Positions 6,013 through 12,896 of a stretch of 19,817 nt of DNA are shown here, piece by piece. The stretch's first letter is position 1; each line of letters starts with the position of its first letter. A model generated the notes under the pieces. It was not told where the DNA came from, did not search any database, and saw nothing but the letters and a program-made list of their open reading frames with translations. The translations under genes and the position numbers were made by a program. Source of the stretch: JACJVV01 sp047603135. Its GTDB lineage: Archaea; Nanobdellota; Nanobdellia; Woesearchaeales; JACJVV01. The stretch spans positions 1-19,817 of the forward strand of contig JBLKOW010000010.1 of NCBI GenBank assembly GCA_047603135.1. Reading direction: 5' to 3'.

Positions 6013-7740
6013 ATGGCTGAAAAACAAGCAAACCTCGTCGGAAATTCTAAAGCACATGAATTAGCAAAACGACAAAGAGAAATCGGAGTTGCTGAATTCT
6101 TTGCAAGAAATAGACATCTACTTGGTTTTGACAATAAACGAAAGGCATTAATGACCACCATTAAAGAGGCAGTTGACAATGCACTTGATGCCTGTGAAGA
6201 AACACAAGTTCTTCCTGAAATTTTAGTAGAGGTTATCGATTTTAAAAATGAACGCTTCCGAGTCATTATTGAGGACAATGGACCAGGTATTGTAAAAAAA
6301 CAAATTCCGCGTATCTTTGCAAAATTATTGTATGGATCAAAATTCCATACTCTTAAGCAAAGCAGAGGACAGCAAGGTATCGGCATATCTGCTTCAGTTA
6401 TGTATGGACAATTAACAACTGGAAAACCTGCACGTATTACATCTAAAATTGAAAAAAATTCTCCAGCACACCATTACGAACTTAAAATAGACACACAAAC
6501 AAATGAACCACATATAGTTAAAGATGATATTGTTGAGTGGGAAAAAGATCACGGCACACGTATTGAAATTGATTTAGAAGCAAGTTATTCAGGAGGCAGT
6601 CAAAGCATTGATGAATACTTAAAACAAACTGCCATCGTTAATCCACATTGCACTATTATTTACACAAATCCAAATGCAGAACAAATTATTTTCCCGCGCG
6701 CAACAGAAATCATGCCTGATAAAGCAGTTGAGATAAAACCTCATCCTGAAGGAGTCGAACTAGGTTACTTAATCGATATGCTAAAGCGTACTGATACAAA
6801 AACATTACAACAATTTCTTACTAATGAATTTTCTCGCATAGGTGCAGGCACTGCAAAAACAATTTGTATGAATGCTTCAGTCATGCCAAATACAAAACCA
6901 AAAGACATGACACGAGAAATGGCTGAACAATTAATTGGTGGGATTAAAAAAACAAAAATAATTGGTCCACCAACAGATTGTATTCAACCTATTGGTTCAG
7001 AATTAATGGAAAAAGGACTTAGAAAAGAAATTAATGCTGAGTTTTACTGTGCAACAACACGTCCACCATCGGTCTACCGAGGTAATCCGTTTGTCATTGA
7101 AGTTTCAATGGCCTATGGAGGAACTCTTCAAGGTGATAATCAAGCACGAATTATGCGATTCGCAAACCGAGTTCCACTTTTATACCAACAAGGTGCATGT
7201 GCTACAACAAAATCAATCATACAGACAACGTGGAGAAATTATGGATTGAATCAAAGCAAAGGATCTATTCCAGTTGGACCTGCAGTTATTGCAATACATA
7301 TTGCATCAGTCTGGGTTCCTTTTACATCAGAAAGTAAAGAAGCAATTGCCCATTATCCAGAAATAATAAAAGAAATTAAACTTGCCATTCAGGATTGTGG
7401 AAGAAAACTATCCAGTTATATTCACAAGAAAAAAAGAGTCAATGATGAACTTAAAAAACGAGGTATTATCGAGAAATATATCCCTCATGTTAGTAAAGCA
7501 TTAATAAAACTCTTAGAATTATCAGATAAAGAAAAAGACATACTTAACAAAAACCTCGAGATCATTCTTGAAAAGAAACGCGGTACTGTTGAAGATATGA
7601 GTTTTGATAAAACAAAAAATACTGACTATGATGAAGAGTTTGCTAAAATAGGAACCAAAGGAAACATTGAGGATGAGGACTCAGAAAATGATGACCAATC
7701 TGAGAAAAATGATACTAAAGAAGGAGATGAAATGCAATGA
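6013..7740 (+). CDS. top6B: DNA topoisomerase VI subunit B (ATPase)
   Basis: The 575-residue B subunit drives the ATP-dependent strand passage of topoisomerase VI, which relaxes and decatenates archaeal chromosomes. The GHKL ATPase motifs are clear: EAVDNALDA with Asn56, EDNGPG (Asp88) and the SRGQQGIG loop (117-124). The transducer-type motif around NRVPLLYQQGAC is also present. The protein ends in a long acidic Asp/Glu/Lys/Asn tail (about residues 530-575). The stop overlaps the start of top6A (ATGA). The sequence GGAGATGA, about 6 nt before the top6A ATG, lies inside this gene and serves as its ribosome-binding site. A near-leaderless promoter lies upstream. Confidence 0.97.
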   Translation: MAEKQANLVGNSKAHELAKRQREIGVAEFFARNRHLLGFDNKRKALMTTIKEAVDNALDACEETQVLPEILVEVIDFKNERFRVIIEDNGPGIVKKQIPRIFAKLLYGSKFHTLKQSRGQQGIGISASVMYGQLTTGKPARITSKIEKNSPAHHYELKIDTQTNEPHIVKDDIVEWEKDHGTRIEIDLEASYSGGSQSIDEYLKQTAIVNPHCTIIYTNPNAEQIIFPRATEIMPDKAVEIKPHPEGVELGYLIDMLKRTDTKTLQQFLTNEFSRIGAGTAKTICMNASVMPNTKPKDMTREMAEQLIGGIKKTKIIGPPTDCIQPIGSELMEKGLRKEINAEFYCATTRPPSVYRGNPFVIEVSMAYGGTLQGDNQARIMRFANRVPLLYQQGACATTKSIIQTTWRNYGLNQSKGSIPVGPAVIAIHIASVWVPFTSESKEAIAHYPEIIKEIKLAIQDCGRKLSSYIHKKKRVNDELKKRGIIEKYIPHVSKALIKLLELSDKEKDILNKNLEIILEKKRGTVEDMSFDKTKNTDYDEEFAKIGTKGNIEDEDSENDDQSEKNDTKEGDEMQ

Positions 7741-8831
7741 GTGATGTATTAAAATCCATTCGATCTATTAGCGAAGACATATACAAAGATATTAAGAGAA
7801 TGGAACAGCCAAAAGTAGCATCACCACTAAGAAGCTTGCAGAATGTTATGTATGATAAAAAAGAAGGCTATTTTCAACTCAAAGGCAAAATGAAAGAGCG
7901 AACAATGACTGTTTCAAGTGTTAAAACATTTGCACAAACATTACAAATGATGTCGCTCTCAAAAGATCTCATTCAATCAAAAGATATTGCAACAAAAAGA
8001 GAAGCATATTATGTAAGTAAAAACTGGGCTGAAGCTCGATTTACTGAACAAACAGAATCCGACAGCGTTATGGATGACATCGAAGCAATGCTCATGGTGA
8101 ACCGTGAACAGATTGGGTTTATTCCAGAAGAAAAGGGTGGAGACATTGCCGGAAAACTTGTTGTAGTTGATAAAGACCCAGACACTGGAAATGAAATTAA
8201 AATTGATTGTACTAAAATGGGTTCAGGAGCATATTCAGTCCCAAGTTCAGTTGAGGAACTCAAATTTGAAACAAATGCAAAATTTATACTAGCTATTGAA
8301 ACAGCAGGTATGTTTCAGCGTTTAGTTAAACATAATTTCTGGAAAAAACATGACTGTATTCTCATATCTCTTGGTGGCGTTCCAACACGGGCATGTCGAA
8401 GATTTATTCGAAGACTTGCAGATGAAAAGAAATTACCAGTGTATGTATTTACTGATGGTGACCCGTATGGATATGCCAATATTTACCGAACACTAAAAGT
8501 TGGCTCAGGAAATGCAGCACATATCAACCAATACTTTTGTGTACCTCAAGCACAATTTTTAGGTGTTACTCCGCAAGATATTATTGACTATAAATTACCA
8601 AGTCATCCGTTACTTGATGTTGATATAAAACGATTAAAAGATGCAATCAAAAACGACCCATTTATCCAATCACATAATGAATGGAAAAAGGCAATTGAAC
8701 TCTTAATGAAACTCAAAAAACGTGCAGAACAGCAGTCACTAGCCGCATGGGGTCTTAATTTCGTTATTGATACGTATCTTCCAGATAAATTAAAAGACAG
8801 AGAAGGCAAAGGTAAGACATGGCTTCCATAA
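7737..8831 (+). CDS. top6A: DNA topoisomerase VI subunit A (Spo11-like)
   Basis: The 364-residue A subunit makes the double-strand break and is the archaeal homologue of eukaryotic Spo11. The winged-helix domain carries the catalytic tyrosine in KREAYYVSKNW; by alignment with Spo11 this is Tyr92, the second of the pair. The TOPRIM domain supplies the metal ligands Glu188 (AIETAG) and Asp240/Asp242 in FTDGDPYGYANIYRTLK. Length is normal. The start codon overlaps the stop of top6B by 4 nt, with a good Shine-Dalgarno match at 7723-7730. The 3' end overlaps the glycosyltransferase gene by 13 nt. Confidence 0.97.
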   Translation: MSDVLKSIRSISEDIYKDIKRMEQPKVASPLRSLQNVMYDKKEGYFQLKGKMKERTMTVSSVKTFAQTLQMMSLSKDLIQSKDIATKREAYYVSKNWAEARFTEQTESDSVMDDIEAMLMVNREQIGFIPEEKGGDIAGKLVVVDKDPDTGNEIKIDCTKMGSGAYSVPSSVEELKFETNAKFILAIETAGMFQRLVKHNFWKKHDCILISLGGVPTRACRRFIRRLADEKKLPVYVFTDGDPYGYANIYRTLKVGSGNAAHINQYFCVPQAQFLGVTPQDIIDYKLPSHPLLDVDIKRLKDAIKNDPFIQSHNEWKKAIELLMKLKKRAEQQSLAAWGLNFVIDTYLPDKLKDREGKGKTWLP

Positions 8832-9589
8832 AGAAAAAACAACCACTAGTAAGTATAATAATTATAACTAAAAATGAGGAGAAAAATCTCCCTCATCTTC
8901 TGAATGATATTAAAAAGCAAGACTACGCTCCACTTGAAATTATTCTTTCTGATGCAAAAAGCACAGATAAAACAAGATTAATTGCAAAAAGAAATAAGTG
9001 TATTATTGTTGAAGGAGGAATGCCTTCCGTTGGAAGAAACTCAGGAGCAAAAAAAGCCAAAGGAGAAATCTTATTATTTTTAGATGCTGACGTTAGATTA
9101 CCAAGTGCATTCTTAAAGCAAAACATACAAGAATTTAAAGCAAGAAATCTCGGTTGTGCAGGGTGTTATGTTAAACCTCTTGGCAATAATAGTATAGACA
9201 AATTGTTTCATTACATCTTAAATATGTATATGTGTTTAGTACAAAGAATATACCCACATATGCCAGGATTTTGTATATTTGCAACAAAAAAAGTTCATAA
9301 TGCAATCAAAGGTTTTGATCCAACAATAAAGTTAAGTGAAGATAGTAATTACATTATGAAAGCTGGAAGAATAAGTTCATTTAGAATGCTTTCATCTCAA
9401 AAAATACACGCATCAGTAAGACGATTTCATAAAGAAGGATACCTGAAAGCAGGATTTAAATATATTTTAGTTCAACCATACCGCCTATTATTTGGAGAAA
9501 TCAGAAGTGATATATTTAATTATAAATTCGACCACTACAATAAAAATAATAAAGCTACTGAAAATAAAACTACTGAAAGTTTAAAATAA
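8819..9589 (+). CDS. Family-2 glycosyltransferase (GT-A fold)
   Basis: This 256-residue protein looks like a GT2 enzyme that transfers a sugar from a nucleotide- or lipid-linked donor. The N-terminal VSIIIITKNEEKNL strand-loop, SDAKSTDKT, GRNSGAKKAKGE and the metal-binding DAD (Asp89, Asp91 in LFLDADVRL) are characteristic. Glu174-Asp175 (LSEDSNY) is a candidate acceptor-site motif. A hydrophobic segment at about 128-155 and an amphipathic basic C-terminal part suggest membrane association. Donor and acceptor cannot be read from the sequence; archaeal lipid, dolichol-linked or surface glycan synthesis is plausible. The ATG lies inside the end of top6A in another frame, preceded by AAAGGT, so translation is probably coupled. 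Confidence 0.88.
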   Translation: MASIKKKQPLVSIIIITKNEEKNLPHLLNDIKKQDYAPLEIILSDAKSTDKTRLIAKRNKCIIVEGGMPSVGRNSGAKKAKGEILLFLDADVRLPSAFLKQNIQEFKARNLGCAGCYVKPLGNNSIDKLFHYILNMYMCLVQRIYPHMPGFCIFATKKVHNAIKGFDPTIKLSEDSNYIMKAGRISSFRMLSSQKIHASVRRFHKEGYLKAGFKYILVQPYRLLFGEIRSDIFNYKFDHYNKNNKATENKTTESLK

Positions 9590-9599
9590 GTACGCAATA

Positions 9600-9672
9600 A
9601 TAAATCAAAAGTAAAAATAAAAGAGTAAATTAAAATATCAATATAAAAATAGCAATCAAGAAACTAAAAACC
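9600..9672 (-). terminator. T-rich 3' region of ABCE1
   Basis: After the ABCE1 stop codon the minus strand contains several T-tracts (GTTTTTAG, CTATTTTTATATT, CTCTTTTATTTTTACTTTTG). They probably end its transcription in the gap between the convergent ABCE1 and glycosyltransferase genes. No comparable T-tract follows the glycosyltransferase gene on the plus strand. Confidence 0.4.
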
Positions 9673-11415
9673 CTAATAATACAACCTATTCTCTTTCTTC
9701 TGTTTTTGATCCATCTGACTTCCTTGTTTATTTGCGCGCGGACGTTTATTTTCCTCATCACGACGATAGGTCATTTGTAAGTCTTTCAAAAAATGATTCA
9801 TCCCGTCAACCATTGGCATAGGACCCATAACAGTACCTTCTTTAGTAGGCACACCATCAAATACGATTAATTCATCGCTTAAGTAATCTAAAAATAATAA
9901 ATCGTGGTCAACAACAATAGCAGATGAGCGTTTAATACGCATCATTTCTTTAATTATCTTTGAAATTTTTAAGCGCTGTTCAACATCAAGATATGCAGAT
10001 GGCTCGTCTAGCAAATATACTTCAGCATCTTTAGCTAGACACTCCGCAAGTGCCACACGCTGAAGTTGTCCACCTGAGAGTTCATCAACACGTTTTTCAA
10101 GCAAGGGTTCAATCATTAAATCATCAATCAATAATTGTTTATATTTTGCAAGTGCTTCATGTACAATATCTGCAACAATAACTGATCGCTGAGGAATATA
10201 TTGAGGTTTATATGATACCCTTACTGAGCCATTAATAAATCCATTTTGCTGTTTAAGTACACCTGCAAGAATTTTAACAAATGTTGTTTTTCCAATACCA
10301 TTTTCACCGAGCACACCTACAACACGTTCTTCATGTAAAACACCATGAGGGGCTTTTAAAGAAAACGTACCCTGAGTTAATGCTAAATTATTCCATGAAA
10401 TAAGCTCAGGTGTTGCAATACGTTTTTCGTCACTTTTTATCCCAAAAGTAATAGGATAATTACGAAAACGAACATTTTCCTCTTTCAAATATCCTGAAAG
10501 GTATACATTAATACCTGTCTTAGTTACTTTAGGTAAACCAACAACACCATACACATCTTCCTTCCCATACATCATATGAACTAAATCTGTCATGTAATCA
10601 AGAATAATTAAATCATGCTCAACAACCATAACAGCAGTCTTTTCATCAGCTAATTCTTTAATAAAATTACTAACATTCATACGTTGTTTGATATCTAAAT
10701 ATGATGTGGGCTCATCAAAAATATATAAATTAGCTTTTTTTAAAACAGTTGCTGCTATTGCAACACGCTGCAATTCGCCTCCCGAGATTGTCTTTATATC
10801 GTGATCAAGCAATGAAAAAATATCAAGACGCTTAGCAACTTCTTCTAATGAATCTTTTTGATTTGCACGTTCAAGAAGCGACCGCACAGTCCCTGAATGT
10901 GCTTGAGGAATTGCCTCAACATGCTGTGGTTTATAACTTAAGACAATTTCTCCCTTATCAAGTTTCTCAAAAAAAATCTGAGCTTCTGTTCCCTTAAAAT
11001 GCTGAACAAGGTCACTATACTCTGCTGAATTACCGATGGTACCCAAATTTGGTTTAAGAATTCCTGCTAAAATTTTTATGGCTGTAGATTTCCCAATACC
11101 ATTTACACCTAAAATTCCAACTACTTTTCCAAAAAGTGGAATTGGTAAATTATACAATTTGAAGGCATTTTCTCCATATCTATGAATTGCCTGGCTTTCA
11201 AGTTCTTCAGGTAAATTAATAATACTTATCGCATGAGGTGCTGCTTTAACACAAATCCCGCACCCAATACAAAGATTCTCTGCAATCATCAATTTGTTTC
11301 CATCAAAATATATACACTCTTTCCCTGTTCTATTAACCGGACAAAGGCGCTGAATATACTTTTTTCTATCCATATCTTTCAGTTTCGCATTATCGACTAC
11401 AGCTATTCGTGACAT
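9673..11415 (-). CDS. abce1: ABCE1/Rli1 ribosome-recycling ATPase with one Fe-S site lost
   Basis: ABCE1 splits ribosomes after termination. Both nucleotide-binding domains are intact. NBD1 has Walker A GVNGIGKS (103-110), signature ISGGELQR (210-217) and Walker B IFDEPTSYLD (Asp234, Glu235). NBD2 has GENGIGKT (370-377), LSGGQLQR (446-453) and LLDEPSAYLD (Asp470, Glu471). The hinge and C-terminal segment (RRDEENKRPR) are normal. The iron-sulfur domain is not. The family carries two ferredoxin-like cysteine sets, but here positions expected to be Cys are Leu12, Arg17, Ile21 and Ala59 (VKAAP instead of VKKCP). Cys25, Cys34, Cys49, Cys52 and Cys55 remain. By ferredoxin ligand rules one [4Fe-4S] site is gone and the other complete. 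A TATA box 26 nt before the ATG implies a leaderless mRNA. Confidence 0.95.
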   Translation of the reverse strand: MSRIAVVDNAKLKDMDRKKYIQRLCPVNRTGKECIYFDGNKLMIAENLCIGCGICVKAAPHAISIINLPEELESQAIHRYGENAFKLYNLPIPLFGKVVGILGVNGIGKSTAIKILAGILKPNLGTIGNSAEYSDLVQHFKGTEAQIFFEKLDKGEIVLSYKPQHVEAIPQAHSGTVRSLLERANQKDSLEEVAKRLDIFSLLDHDIKTISGGELQRVAIAATVLKKANLYIFDEPTSYLDIKQRMNVSNFIKELADEKTAVMVVEHDLIILDYMTDLVHMMYGKEDVYGVVGLPKVTKTGINVYLSGYLKEENVRFRNYPITFGIKSDEKRIATPELISWNNLALTQGTFSLKAPHGVLHEERVVGVLGENGIGKTTFVKILAGVLKQQNGFINGSVRVSYKPQYIPQRSVIVADIVHEALAKYKQLLIDDLMIEPLLEKRVDELSGGQLQRVALAECLAKDAEVYLLDEPSAYLDVEQRLKISKIIKEMMRIKRSSAIVVDHDLLFLDYLSDELIVFDGVPTKEGTVMGPMPMVDGMNHFLKDLQMTYRRDEENKRPRANKQGSQMDQKQKKENRLYY

Positions 11416-11437
11416 AGAGAATTAAAGTCAGTAAAGA

Positions 11438-11445
11438 ATTATAAA
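11438..11445 (-). promoter_or_regulatory. TATA box of ABCE1
   Basis: TTTATAAT on the minus strand is centred about 26 nt before the ATG at 11415. It lies in the 105-nt divergent region shared with the MBL-fold gene. Confidence 0.6.
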
Positions 11446-11491
11446 GCTTTTGCTATAGACAGCTAATAGTTAGTATAAACATTAACAAAGC

Positions 11492-11499
11492 ATATAAAG
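11492..11499 (+). promoter_or_regulatory. TATA box of the MBL-fold gene
   Basis: ATATAAAG is centred about 25 nt before the ATG at 11521, the spacing expected for a leaderless mRNA. No Shine-Dalgarno sequence precedes that ATG. Confidence 0.6.
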
Positions 11500-11520
11500 A
11501 AAATAAAAATATTTGAGTAT

Positions 11521-12321
11521 ATGGATGAAAATAAAATTAGTATTGCAGCAATAGCCTCAGGAAGCAATGGCAACTGTTATTATGTTGGCACAAATGAAGG
11601 CTCATTACTCGTTGATATCGGAATAACCTATAAACAGCTCATGCACAGATCAAAAGAATTAGGTATTGATCTTAAAACAATTAGAGGAATCCTCATATCA
11701 CATGAACATAGTGATCATGTTCGAGGAATTACACGAACAGCAAAAGCACTAAATGTTCCAGTGTATGTTACACGAAAAACACTCAATGAAGGAAAACTTA
11801 TTATCGATAAAAAACATATTGAATTCTTTGAACCAAACCAAAAATTTAGCATTGGATCGATTATTATTGATCCTTTCAGCAAAAATCATGACGCAAGTGA
11901 ACCATGCAGTTTTGTTATAACAAAAGAAAACAAAAATATCGCAATCCTTACAGATATAGGGCATCCTTGCAAAAATGTTATTGAACGCATTAAAGATGCA
12001 GATATAGCATTTCTTGAAACAAATTATGATGAGACAATGCTTCAAAATGGAAAATACCCTTATCATCTTAAAAAAAGAGTTGCAGGTAAAAAAGGACATC
12101 TATCTAATTATGAAGCAGCACTTTTAATCTTAGAACACGCAACCCCTCGTCTCAAAACAATACTTCTTTCGCATTTATCGGAAAATAATAATACTCCAGA
12201 ACTAGCATATAATACAGTTACGCAAATAATTAAAGAACGAAAAGATTTAACCATAGAAACTATTGTAACATCACGAGAAGCTCCAAGTCAAATAATTCAT
12301 TTAGAACCTTTCAGACAATAA
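11521..12321 (+). CDS. MBL-fold metallohydrolase, YycJ/WalJ-like
   Basis: The 266-residue protein is a metallo-beta-lactamase-fold hydrolase of the YycJ-like group, some of whose members are nucleases or phosphodiesterases. The zinc-binding motif is SHEHSDH (His61, His63, Asp65, His66), followed by NHDASEPCS (His123, Asp124), LTDIGHP (Asp145), a GHLSN motif (His193) and LSHLSENNN (His218). The N-terminal ASGSNGNCYYV is characteristic of this subgroup. The product is probably cytoplasmic, with no signal peptide. It is divergent from ABCE1 and convergent with the lipoprotein gene. The exact substrate is unknown. Confidence 0.88.
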   Translation: MDENKISIAAIASGSNGNCYYVGTNEGSLLVDIGITYKQLMHRSKELGIDLKTIRGILISHEHSDHVRGITRTAKALNVPVYVTRKTLNEGKLIIDKKHIEFFEPNQKFSIGSIIIDPFSKNHDASEPCSFVITKENKNIAILTDIGHPCKNVIERIKDADIAFLETNYDETMLQNGKYPYHLKKRVAGKKGHLSNYEAALLILEHATPRLKTILLSHLSENNNTPELAYNTVTQIIKERKDLTIETIVTSREAPSQIIHLEPFRQ

Positions 12322-12374
12322 TAAAACTACACTACCTAAATAAGCAAACCAAATACTTATTCTAAAATGCACTT

Positions 12375-12746
12375 CTAAGAATCACCATCTTCAATGGTAA
12401 CACCATCACTAATTTCTTGAATAGATACATTATGAATTGCCCCTTCTTTAGTTTCAATAACAACATTAAATCCAATTACACTTTCAGGTAAATGTCGTCG
12501 TTCAGCAATTTCAAAAGAATACACTACTTGCCAACAACCTGCACAATCTAAGCGCTCTGGAGCTTCAAGTAACCGTAAATTAAATCCTTCATGTTGGTAA
12601 TATTGAGGAATACGACCTAATATATGATTCTGAGCAAGATTCATTGCTTGATATGAATTAAGTTCTTGCTCTGAATTTAAATCAAGTCCACAACCAATTA
12701 AAAAAAGTAAAGACAAAATTCCAATCAAATATATTTTAATCATCAT
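12375..12746 (-). CDS. Small putative lipoprotein
   Basis: The product has a short signal sequence ending in a lipobox, LFLIGC, with the lipid-accepting cysteine at residue 18 counted from the last of the possible starts. The mature part is about 100 residues, with a DCAGCW motif (two close cysteines) followed by beta-strand-like sequence; I cannot assign a family. The start is ambiguous among TTG at 12749, ATG at 12746 and ATG at 12743. GAGG at 12753-12750 fits the ATG at 12743 or 12746 best. The gene begins 21-24 nt after tRNA-Trp on the same strand. A TATA-like stretch between them is too close to the start to serve it, so co-transcription with the tRNA is likely. Confidence 0.7.
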   Translation of the reverse strand: MMIKIYLIGILSLLFLIGCGLDLNSEQELNSYQAMNLAQNHILGRIPQYYQHEGFNLRLLEAPERLDCAGCWQVVYSFEIAERRHLPESVIGFNVVIETKEGAIHNVSIQEISDGVTIEDGDS

Positions 12747-12767
12747 CAACCTCTTTATAATATAAAA

Positions 12768-12841
12768 TGGGCGCGCCAGGATTTGAACCCGGATCCGCTG
12801 GTCTGGAGCCAGCTATACTAGCCAGCTTATACTACGCACCC
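12768..12841 (-). tRNA. tRNA-Trp (anticodon CCA)
   Basis: On the minus strand a complete cloverleaf can be folded. The 7-bp acceptor stem (GGGTGCG with CGCGCCC) has one G-U pair. The D-arm has GTAT/GTAT with loop AAGCTGGCTA. The anticodon stem GCTGG/CCAGC holds the loop CTCCAGA, giving anticodon CCA. The variable loop is GGAT, and the T-arm is CCGGG-TTCAAAT-CCTGG. The discriminator is A, and the 3' CCA is not encoded. No intron is present, whereas tRNA-Trp of many euryarchaea contains one. A TATA box lies 28 nt upstream and a lipoprotein gene directly downstream. Confidence 0.96.
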
Positions 12842-12865
12842 ATATAGAATAGAAAATACTAATTA

Positions 12866-12873
12866 TTTATAAA
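12866..12873 (-). promoter_or_regulatory. TATA box of tRNA-Trp
   Basis: TTTATAAA is centred about 28 nt before the first base of the tRNA and is preceded by GAAACA as a possible BRE. It is identical in sequence to the rio1 TATA box. It lies in the 55-nt gap after the 1066-residue gene, so the tRNA can be transcribed separately from that gene. Confidence 0.7.
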
Positions 12874-12896
12874 TGTTTCATCACAAAGAAAAGAAA

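Noticed and set aside
12747..12749. TTG as start of the lipoprotein
   Set aside because: It overlaps the Shine-Dalgarno region. ATG codons directly after it give a normal signal peptide and better spacing.
12755..12766. TATA-like sequence between tRNA-Trp and the lipoprotein gene as that gene's promoter
   Set aside because: It is less than 25 nt from every possible start codon, so transcription would begin inside the coding region.
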